From the NCBI GenBank assembly GCA_036845725.1, contig DAIUDK010000008.1:6975-70974 (forward strand): a stretch of 64,000 nucleotides of DNA, in the 5' to 3' direction. Below the pieces are notes generated by a model. The model did not search any database, was not told the origin of the DNA, and worked only from the letters and a program-made list of their open reading frames with translations. Below are positions 42,882-49,844 of this stretch, one piece after another; within the stretch, counting starts at the first letter, position 1, and each line of letters opens with the position of its first letter. Origin of the DNA: DSWT01 sp036845725 (lineage in GTDB: Bacteria; Chloroflexota; Anaerolineae; B4-G1; SLSP01). The position numbers and the translations under genes were made by a program.

Positions 42882-42889
42882 AAAAGGGA

Positions 42890-42912
42890 AATCCCCCTCG
42901 ATGAGGGGGATT
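42890..42912. terminator. Hairpin between the TPR gene and tRNA-Glu (convergent)
   Basis: AATCCCCCTC and GAGGGGGATT form a 10-bp stem with a tiny loop. It serves the TPR gene and, on the other strand, the tRNA. Confidence 0.75.
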
Positions 42913-42918
42913 GCCGGA

Positions 42919-42991
42919 TGGCCCCAAGGGAATTCGAATCCCTGTTTCCGGCTTGAGAGGCCAGCGTCCTAGGCCACTAGACGATGGGGCC
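42919..42991 (-). tRNA. tRNA-Glu (CTC anticodon)
   Basis: Full cloverleaf on the minus strand: acceptor GGCCCCA/TGGGGCC, D arm with GTGGCC in the loop, anticodon arm CTGGC-CTCTCAA-GCCGG with anticodon CTC (reads GAG), T arm AGGGA-TTCGAAT-TCCCT. The CCA end is not encoded. Confidence 0.95.
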
Positions 42992-43162
42992 AAGCGTCGA
43001 AGATTGTAGCAGAAACGAGGCTTTTGTCAACCGGCGGTTGCACGTAGCCTGCTTTCGGTTACAATCCCACGAGTCGGGAAAGTGGCTGTTTGGATGTAAA
43101 TGTAACGTTTTCGCACGCCGCACCATACGATCCCCCTCTTAATGTGGTAAATGGAGGTAACG

Positions 43163-44710
43163 ATGTACAGGTCAGTTCGATATATTCTTGCGGTTGTCAG
43201 TGTTATGGTGTTGACGGCTCCCACAGTTGCCGCGCCGCCAACTCCGCAAATTGGGTCAGCAGTGGTGGTGGAAGGCGGTGAGGTCACGCCGTGTTATACA
43301 GGCTGCGGGGGAGTCTTTGACGTCCCTTCCAGCAATCCCGACTACGAACAAACTATCGTAGAGATGGTCAACGCCGCGAGGGCCGAACACGCTTTGCCGC
43401 CGCTCAAGCGTGTGGCTACCCTGACTGATGCAGCGCGCTACCATGCGACGGATATGGCAGTGGACAATTATTTGCTACACCCGTCGTATGACCGTGATGG
43501 TGGCGTTTTGAAGAAGGCATGTGAGTTTGTGCAGCGCGCGTTGACATACTACAATTATCCTAACTGGAGCATTCTCAGTGAGAACATTGCTGCCGGCCAC
43601 ACAACACCGGTCTCAGTGATGGACACGTGGATGGATAGCCCGTTACACCGCGAGAATATCTTACGGGCAGCATCTTGCGAAATTGGGGTGGGATACTACG
43701 AGGGGGACGGTGACTATTGGCGTTACTGGGTACAGGATTTCGCATGTCGTACCGACGTCTATCCGATCATCATCAACCGGGAGGCCGCCACGACAGACGA
43801 TTACCACGTCAATCTCTACATCTACGGCAGCGGAACCTGGACCGAAATGCGACTGCGCAACAACAACGATACCTGGGGCGCCTGGCGTCCATTCCAGTCA
43901 CAACTGCCCTGGGAGTTACCCAAGTCGCCCGGTGAGCATACCGTGTGGGTGGAGATGCGCAACAGTACCCAGACGGCGACCAACAGCGACAGCATTTATT
44001 CGACGTGGACGCCGCCGCCGGTTACGCTCAATGTCACGCCGACCAATGTCGCCTTCGTGTATGACGCAGTGACCGGCAGCCTGACCCCGCCATCGCAGGT
44101 CGTCAATCTGACCAACAGCACTACTGCGGATGTGATCACCTGGAGTCTGACGACTCAGGACGATTGGTTTACCATCACCCCGGCAGGCGGGACGACACCA
44201 GGCACGTTCACGATCGCGCCCACGACGTTTATGACGCAATCCAGCGCGCTGTATACCGGCGCGGTCACGGTGACAGCGACGGCTCCGCCGGAAACAGTCA
44301 ACGCCGTGCAGCGCATTGACGTGACGTTGGATGTCCAAGTGCCGGCGTTGGGCGGACTACCGGATGCAATCACCTTTACGTACAGCATCCCTTCGGAACA
44401 ATTGCTCCCGTCTACCTGGATGTTGGCGCCGCGCAACGTGGGTAGCTTTCATCTTCTGGACTGGAGTGTGACGAGTAATGCGCCCTGGGTGCAGTTTGCC
44501 CCGCAGAGCGGAACAACACCACAGAGTTTCACCGTCACACCCGTCGATTTTTCGACGTCAAGCATCTTTTTGTACACCGGAATGTTGACCGTCACGGTGG
44601 ATAGTCCCGCCGGTGTCCCCGGTTCACTGCATCCGGTTCGCCTGGCACTGGAAGTGATAGATGAAGCATTCAGCCACGTCTATCTGCCGCTGGTCTGTCG
44701 TAGTTATTGA
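43163..44710 (+). CDS. Secreted CAP/SCP-domain protein with C-terminal beta repeats and PLV tail
   Basis: 515 residues from the ATG at 43163 (GGAGGT 4-5 nt upstream); an ATG at 43151 overlaps the ribosome site. A signal peptide (YILAVVSVMVLTAPTVAA) leads to a CAP domain (VEMVNAARAEHALPPLKR, HATDMAVDN, SENIAAGHTTP, SPLHRENIL). After about residue 280 two BACON-like repeats of about 95 residues follow (WSLTTQDDWFTITP, WSVTSNAPWVQFAP). The chain ends HVYLPLVCRSY, a motif shared with three other exported proteins here. Probably surface-bound; function unknown. Confidence 0.88.
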   Translation: MYRSVRYILAVVSVMVLTAPTVAAPPTPQIGSAVVVEGGEVTPCYTGCGGVFDVPSSNPDYEQTIVEMVNAARAEHALPPLKRVATLTDAARYHATDMAVDNYLLHPSYDRDGGVLKKACEFVQRALTYYNYPNWSILSENIAAGHTTPVSVMDTWMDSPLHRENILRAASCEIGVGYYEGDGDYWRYWVQDFACRTDVYPIIINREAATTDDYHVNLYIYGSGTWTEMRLRNNNDTWGAWRPFQSQLPWELPKSPGEHTVWVEMRNSTQTATNSDSIYSTWTPPPVTLNVTPTNVAFVYDAVTGSLTPPSQVVNLTNSTTADVITWSLTTQDDWFTITPAGGTTPGTFTIAPTTFMTQSSALYTGAVTVTATAPPETVNAVQRIDVTLDVQVPALGGLPDAITFTYSIPSEQLLPSTWMLAPRNVGSFHLLDWSVTSNAPWVQFAPQSGTTPQSFTVTPVDFSTSSIFLYTGMLTVTVDSPAGVPGSLHPVRLALEVIDEAFSHVYLPLVCRSY

Positions 44711-44721
44711 AACGAGATTTC

Positions 44722-44788
44722 TACCACTAATCCTCACGAATTCGCACTGATTTCTTCCATATCGTGCGAATTCGTGGAAATTCGCAGT
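44722..44788. repeat. Palindromic intergenic repeat, family C
   Basis: TACCACTAATCCTCACGAA and CGTGCGAATTCGTGG arms between the CAP-protein gene and tex. It may terminate the upstream gene. Confidence 0.75.
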
Positions 44789-44806
44789 TGACTTTCGAGG
44801 AGGGTT

Positions 44807-46765
44807 ATGGATCCCATTGCATTGATTGCTGCCGTCGCCGCCGACCTGGCGCTCGAATTTCCGCGCGTCGAATCCGCCGTCCGCCTGTTGGATGACGGCA
44901 ATACCGTCCCTTTCATCGCTCGCTATCGCAAGGAGATGACCGGCTCACTCGATGAGGAGCAATTGCGGCAGGTCGCCGAGCGCTTGGGCTATCGCCGCAC
45001 GATGGAAGCGCGCCGGGAGACGATCCTGCGCAGCCTGGAAGAGCAGGGCGTGCTCACGCCGGAATTACAAGCGGACGTGACCACCGCCGATACGCTGCAA
45101 CGCCTGGAAGACCTCTACCGCCCGTACAAGCCCAAGCGCCGCACGCGCGCGACGATGGCCCGCGANNNNNNNNNNNNNNNNNNNNNNNNNNNNNNNNNNN
45201 NNNNNNNNNNNNNNNNNNNNNNNNNNNNNNNNNNNNNNNNNNNNNNNNNNNNNNNNNNNNNNNNNCGCGCGCTGCGCCCGCACCAAACCCTCGCCATCAA
45301 CCGGGGCGAGCGCGAAGGCGTGCTCAAGGTCACGCTGGAAGTGCCGGAGGCGGAAGCAATGGGTATCCTCGCGCAGCGGTATCCGAGCGACGCCGGCAGC
45401 CCGCTGATGGACGACCTCGTCGAGGCGCGCAAGGATAGCTACAGCCGCCTGCTCTTCCCCGCCGTCGAGCGCGAGATGCGCCGCGAGTTGAGCGACATGG
45501 CCGACGAGCACGCGATCGGTGTGTTTGCCGCCAATCTCAAATCGCTGCTGTTGCAGCCGCCATTGCGCGGGCAGACAGTGCTGGGCATCGATCCCGGCTA
45601 CCGCACCGGCTGCAAGGTCGCGGTGGTGAGTCCGACCGGCAAGGTGCTGGACACGCGCACGATCTATCCCGACCGCGACAAGGAGCAGGCCAAGGCGACG
45701 CTGCGCCGTCTGGTGCAGCAGCATGGCGTGACGGTAATCGACATCGGCAACGGGACCGCCAGCCGCGAGACGGAGACGCTGGTGGCGGAACTGCTCACGG
45801 AAGAGAAGCTGAAGGTGAAGTACACGATTGTCAACGAGGCCGGGGCGTCGGTCTACTCGGCGTCGAAGCTGGCGCGCCAGGAAATGCCCGACCTGGACGT
45901 GTCGCTGCGCGGCGCGGTCTCGATTGCGCGGCGCTTGCAGGATCCGCTGGCCGAACTGGTGAAGATCGACCCGCAGGCCATCGGCGTAGGGCTGTACCAG
46001 CACGACGTCAACCAGAAGGCGCTGGCGGAGTCGCTGGACACGGTCGTCGAATCGGTGGTGAACACGGTGGGCGCGGACCTCAACACGGCATCGCCGGCGC
46101 TGTTGCGCTACATTTCGGGCATCGGCCCCAAGCTGGCGGAGACGATTGTGGCACATCGCGACGCGCAGGGCGCGTTCGACGCCCGCGAAGCGCTGCGCCG
46201 AGTCCCCGGCCTCGGCCCCAAGACGTTCGAGCAGGCCGCCGGCTTTTTGCGCGTGCCGGAAGGGGCCGATCCGCTGGACAAGACGCCCATCCACCCGGAA
46301 AGCTATCCGGTGGCCCGCGCGGTACTGGACCTGCTCGGCTGCCCGCTCGGCGATCCCCGGCTGGCGGGCGAGATCGCCAATCTGCGACGGCAGATAAATC
46401 TCGACGAACTAGCCGCCGACTTGGGAACAGGCCGTCCGACGTTGGAAGACATCCTAGAAGCGCTGGCCCGCCCCGGCCGCGATCCCCGCGACGGGCTGGA
46501 AGGCCCGATCCTGCGCAGCGACGTGCTGAGCCTCGAAGACCTGCGCGAGGGGATGCAGCTCAAGGGCACGGTACGCAACGTTGTGGACTTCGGCGCGTTC
46601 GTCGATATCGGCGTCAAGCGCGACGGGCTGGTGCACATCAGCCGCATGGGGACGGGCTACGTCCGCAATCCACACGAGAAAGTGTCGGTGGGCGACGTGA
46701 TCGACGTGGAAGTGGTCGAGGTCGATCAACAGCGTGGGCGCATCAGCCTGGCGTTGGTAGAGTGA
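44807..46765 (+). CDS. tex: Tex-family RNA-binding transcription accessory protein (interrupted by assembly gap)
   Basis: Binds RNA/nucleic acid and influences transcription. About 119 N-terminal residues (VPFIARYRKEMTGSLDEEQL, typical of Tex) are followed by 100 N. Then come ALRPHQTLAINRGEREGVL, the YqgF-like nuclease fold (VLGIDPGYRTGCKVAVV), the helix-hairpin-helix region (RYISGIGPKLAETIVAHRD, RVPGLGPKTFEQAAGFLR) and a C-terminal S1 domain (GTVRNVVDFGAFVDIGVKRD). Comparison with typical Tex length suggests that more than 100 nt, perhaps about 300, are missing. Confidence 0.93.
   Translation: MDPIALIAAVAADLALEFPRVESAVRLLDDGNTVPFIARYRKEMTGSLDEEQLRQVAERLGYRRTMEARRETILRSLEEQGVLTPELQADVTTADTLQRLEDLYRPYKPKRRTRATMARXXXXXXXXXXXXXXXXXXXXXXXXXXXXXXXXXXRALRPHQTLAINRGEREGVLKVTLEVPEAEAMGILAQRYPSDAGSPLMDDLVEARKDSYSRLLFPAVEREMRRELSDMADEHAIGVFAANLKSLLLQPPLRGQTVLGIDPGYRTGCKVAVVSPTGKVLDTRTIYPDRDKEQAKATLRRLVQQHGVTVIDIGNGTASRETETLVAELLTEEKLKVKYTIVNEAGASVYSASKLARQEMPDLDVSLRGAVSIARRLQDPLAELVKIDPQAIGVGLYQHDVNQKALAESLDTVVESVVNTVGADLNTASPALLRYISGIGPKLAETIVAHRDAQGAFDAREALRRVPGLGPKTFEQAAGFLRVPEGADPLDKTPIHPESYPVARAVLDLLGCPLGDPRLAGEIANLRRQINLDELAADLGTGRPTLEDILEALARPGRDPRDGLEGPILRSDVLSLEDLREGMQLKGTVRNVVDFGAFVDIGVKRDGLVHISRMGTGYVRNPHEKVSVGDVIDVEVVEVDQQRGRISLALVE
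45166..45265. other. Assembly gap, 100 N
   Basis: A run of exactly 100 undetermined bases inside tex. Round length implies a placeholder for unknown distance. The Tex sequence on the two sides is not adjacent in other family members, so the true gap is probably larger. Confidence 0.98.
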
Positions 46766-46772
46766 GAGATTC

Positions 46773-46826
46773 CTCAACGGATCGAACGGATTTTAGCGGA
46801 TATCTTTCCGTTGAATCCGTTGAGAG
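46773..46826. repeat. Palindromic intergenic repeat, family B
   Basis: CTCAACGGATCGAACGGATT and TCCGTTGAATCCGTTGAG between tex and the DUF554 gene. Confidence 0.85.
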
Positions 46827-46849
46827 TGTTTTGAGGGGGAAAATAAGGT

Positions 46850-47530
46850 ATGCCAATTGGGAGTCTCGTTAACGCGCTGACGGTGATTGTGGGCAGCACG
46901 ATTGGGTTAGTGCTGCGGAAAAAGTTCCCAGAGAACATCAAGGGCATCATCTTCGAGGGGGTGGGCCTGGGCACGCTGGTGTTGGGGATGAAGATGGCAT
47001 TCGCGGTGGAAGACTTCCTCATCTTCATCTTCAGCCTGATCTTTGGCGGCATTATCGGCGAGCTGATCCACCTGGAAACGTGGATGGAGGGGATGGGCGA
47101 CCGGCTCAAGGCGCGGCTGAAAAACCAGGATGGACGCTTCACCGAGGGGCTGATCACGGCGTTCCTCATCTTCTGCGTCGGTTCGATGACGTTCGTGGGG
47201 GCGATCAACGAGGGCCTCAACGGCGACCGCACGCTGATCCTCACCAAAGCGATTTTGGACGGCTTTACTTCGATTGCGCTGGCGTCGGTCTACGGGCTAG
47301 GCGTGTTACTTTCGGTGCTGCCGCTGTTCATCATCCAGGCGAGCATCACCTTGCTAGCGGGGCAGTTCCAGAGTTTCTTCTCCGACCTCATCCTCAACCA
47401 GATGACGGCGGTCGGCGGCGCACTCATCCTGGGGATCGGGCTGAACCTGCTCGGCATCAGACGAATCAAGACGAGCAATCTGCTGCCGGGGTTGGTGGTG
47501 GTGGTGGTGCTGACGTTGATTTTTGGGTAG
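46850..47530 (+). CDS. DUF554-family membrane protein
   Basis: 226 residues with six or seven membrane segments. The start IGSLVNALTVIVGSTIGLVL and the loop FCVGSMTFVGAINEGLNGDRTLILTKAILDG match the DUF554/YdfK-type integral membrane family of unknown role (proposed small-molecule or ion transporters). It starts 24 nt after a palindromic spacer and is followed by dedA. Confidence 0.9.
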   Translation: MPIGSLVNALTVIVGSTIGLVLRKKFPENIKGIIFEGVGLGTLVLGMKMAFAVEDFLIFIFSLIFGGIIGELIHLETWMEGMGDRLKARLKNQDGRFTEGLITAFLIFCVGSMTFVGAINEGLNGDRTLILTKAILDGFTSIALASVYGLGVLLSVLPLFIIQASITLLAGQFQSFFSDLILNQMTAVGGALILGIGLNLLGIRRIKTSNLLPGLVVVVVLTLIFG

Positions 47531-47547
47531 TCGGTGAGCGCTTATGG

Positions 47548-47600
47548 TATAATAGCCAATGGTGTTAGCCCGCGCATGACAAGCGCGGCGTGAAACTACA
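47548..47600 (+). promoter_or_regulatory. Extended -10 promoter and short leader of dedA
   Basis: TGGTATAAT (47545-47553). The leader holds a CCGCGC/GCGCGG hairpin around 47570-47590. No riboswitch is recognised. Confidence 0.6.
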
Positions 47601-47617
47601 AACAGGAGTCGAAAATT

Positions 47618-48304
47618 ATGGGTTTAGGCGACATCTTAAATGCGATCAACGAATGGGCGCTGGGCCTTATCAGCACGCTAGGCTATCCGGGTCTGGGGTT
47701 GGTGATGTTACTTGAAAATGTCTTCCCTCCCATTCCTTCCGAGCTTATTCTGCCACTGGCCGGGTGGCTCACGTTGGGCGAGAACGCGACGTTCACGCTG
47801 TTGGGCGTGACTCTCGTCGGGGCGATTGGCTCTGTGGCGGGCGCGTTCTTCTTTTACGGGATCGGGCGCTGGTTCGATGAGAGCCGCGTGCGCTATTTGC
47901 TACAGCGATTCGGCAAATGGTTCATGCTGTCGGAGAGTGATCTGGACACCGCGCTGGCCTGGTTCAAGAAATATGGCGAATACGTGATCTTCTTCGGCCG
48001 GATGGTGCCCATTGTGCGCAGTCTGATTTCCGTCCCGGCGGGTCTGGCGAAGATGAACATCCCGCGCTTTGCCTTCTACACCGCGCTCGGCACGGCGTTG
48101 TGGAGCTTCCTGCTGGCGTTTGCCGGGCGGCTGTTGGGCGAAAGCTGGCCGATTGTGTCGGACATTATCAACCAGTACGAGAACGTCGTGTACGTGCTTT
48201 GTGCAATCGCGGTCGTCGGTTTCTTCGGCTACCGGTTTTGGCAGAGACGGAAGAAAGCGGTCAGCGGTCAGCTATCAGCCGTCAGCGAATCGGCGAATGA
48301 GTGA
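47618..48304 (+). CDS. DedA-family membrane protein
   Basis: 228 residues. The DedA signature is clear: ENVFPPIPSELILPLAGWL near residue 30 and GRMVPIVRSLISVPAGLAKM near residue 125, with about five membrane segments. DedA proteins are lipid or carrier-lipid flippases (undecaprenyl phosphate) and maintain membrane homeostasis. The last about 13 residues (SGQLSAVSESANE) are encoded by a family D repeat, so the native C-terminus may have been replaced. Confidence 0.93.
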   Translation: MGLGDILNAINEWALGLISTLGYPGLGLVMLLENVFPPIPSELILPLAGWLTLGENATFTLLGVTLVGAIGSVAGAFFFYGIGRWFDESRVRYLLQRFGKWFMLSESDLDTALAWFKKYGEYVIFFGRMVPIVRSLISVPAGLAKMNIPRFAFYTALGTALWSFLLAFAGRLLGESWPIVSDIINQYENVVYVLCAIAVVGFFGYRFWQRRKKAVSGQLSAVSESANE

Positions 48305-48318
48305 ATCAGCGAATAAAG
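48256..48318. repeat. Short tandem CAGC-type repeat, family D, inside the 3' end of dedA
   Basis: GCGGTCAGC / GGTCAGC / TATCAGCC / GTCAGCGAATCGGCGAAT / GTGAATCAGCGAAT units cover the last dedA codons, the stop and the spacer. Confidence 0.75.
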
Positions 48319-48381
48319 AATTTTAGCAAATCACGCATCACGTATCGCGCGTTTCTAGTTTTCAACAGAGGAGAAAGTCCC

Positions 48382-49725
48382 ATGCCATCCGTTATTCGTA
48401 TAGAGCAAATCGGCGATTATGAAGGTCAGGAAGTCACAATCCGTGGGTGGGTGTACAACCGCACGCACAAGGGCAAGCTGGTGTTTCTGCTGGTGCGGGA
48501 TGGTTACGGTTTCGCGCAGTGTGTGGGCTTCAAAAACGATGTCCCCGCCGAACTCTTCGACGCGATGACGCGCATCCCGCAGGAGTCGTCGGTCGTCATC
48601 ACCGGCGTGGTACGCGCCGACCCGCGCGCGCCCGGCATCCCCGGCGGCTACGAAGTCGGCATCACGGGCTTCGAGGTGGTGCAGGCGGTGGAGGGCGAAT
48701 ACCCCATTGCGCTGAAAGAGCACGGCGTCGAATTCCTGCTCGACAACCGCCACCTGTGGATTCGCACGCCGAGCCAATGGGCGGTGCTGCGCGTGCGCGC
48801 CGTCGTCATTGCCGCAATTCACGAGTGGCTGACCGATAACGGCTTCATCCACATGGACGCGCCGATCCTCACCCCGGCGGCCTGCGAGGGGACGACGACG
48901 CTCTTCGGCACGGAGTACTTCGACGAGGGCGTGGCCTATCTCGCGCAGAGCGGGCAGCTCTACAACGAGGCCAACATCTTCGCCTTCAGCCGTGTCTACT
49001 GCTTTGGGCCGACGTTCCGCGCGGAGAAATCGAAGACGCGCCGCCACCTGACCGAGTTCTGGATGGTCGAACCGGAAGTCGCCTTCTGCGATCTCGACGG
49101 TGTGATGGAAATCGAGGAGCAGTTCACTTCGCACATCGTGCAGACCGCGCTGAAGAAGTGCGCGCCGGAATTGAAGACGCTGGGCCGCGACGTGTCCGCG
49201 TTGGAGCGCGTCAGGCCGCCCTTCCCGCGCATCTCCTACGACACCGCGCTGGCGATGCTCGCCGAAATTCGCGAGCAGACGGAGGACCCGGAGGCGAAGG
49301 CGCTGCTGAACATCGAATGGGGCGACGACTTCGGCTCGCCGCACGAGACGGCGCTGACCAAGAAATTCGACAAGCCGGTGTTCGTCTACGGCTACCCCAC
49401 TGCCGTGAAAGCCTTTTACATGGAACCGTGGCCCGGCCGCCCGGAGGTCTGCAAGAGCGTGGACCTGCTCGCGCCGGAGGGCTACGGCGAGATCATCGGC
49501 GGCAGCGAGCGCATCTCCGATCCCGACCTGCTGCTCCAGCACATTCACGAGCACAACCTGCCGGAAGATGCGTTCAAATGGTACATCGATCTGCGCCACT
49601 ACGGCAGCGTCCCCCACAGCGGCTTCGGCCTGGGCGTCGAGCGCACCGTCACGTGGATTTGCGGCATCGATCACCTGCGCGAGGCGATTGCGTATCCGCG
49701 GATGATCAACCGCGTGTATCCGTAA
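48382..49725 (+). CDS. asnS: Asparaginyl-tRNA synthetase
   Basis: Class IIb synthetase charging tRNA-Asn. 447 residues from the ATG at 48382 (GAGGAG upstream); a longer version from 48301 starts in repeat DNA and is rejected. The N-terminal OB fold (VTIRGWVYNRTHKGKLVFLL) binds the anticodon. Motif 1 lies near VEFLLDNRHLWIRTPSQWAV, motif 2 at FGPTFRAEKSKTRRHLTEFW and motif 3 at GFGLGVERTVTWICG. The GQLYNEA block is typical. A large palindromic spacer follows the stop. Confidence 0.95.
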   Translation: MPSVIRIEQIGDYEGQEVTIRGWVYNRTHKGKLVFLLVRDGYGFAQCVGFKNDVPAELFDAMTRIPQESSVVITGVVRADPRAPGIPGGYEVGITGFEVVQAVEGEYPIALKEHGVEFLLDNRHLWIRTPSQWAVLRVRAVVIAAIHEWLTDNGFIHMDAPILTPAACEGTTTLFGTEYFDEGVAYLAQSGQLYNEANIFAFSRVYCFGPTFRAEKSKTRRHLTEFWMVEPEVAFCDLDGVMEIEEQFTSHIVQTALKKCAPELKTLGRDVSALERVRPPFPRISYDTALAMLAEIREQTEDPEAKALLNIEWGDDFGSPHETALTKKFDKPVFVYGYPTAVKAFYMEPWPGRPEVCKSVDLLAPEGYGEIIGGSERISDPDLLLQHIHEHNLPEDAFKWYIDLRHYGSVPHSGFGLGVERTVTWICGIDHLREAIAYPRMINRVYP

Positions 49726-49733
49726 AAGCATAG

Positions 49734-49839
49734 GCCGACCACGAATTAAAACGAATAAACGAATCCAGGTCTCGGCAAGACGAAACCTCGCGTCAGCCGG
49801 GCGACCATTCGTTTATTCGTTAACGCATTCGTGGTCGGC
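49734..49839. terminator. Large nested inverted repeat between convergent genes (family C-like)
   Basis: GCCGACCACGAAT pairs with ATTCGTGGTCGGC and ACGAATAAACGAAT with ATTCGTTTATTCGT. The 106-bp element fills the gap between asnS and the converging glycosidase gene, so it can act as a two-way terminator. Confidence 0.8.
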
Positions 49840-49844
49840 AAACC

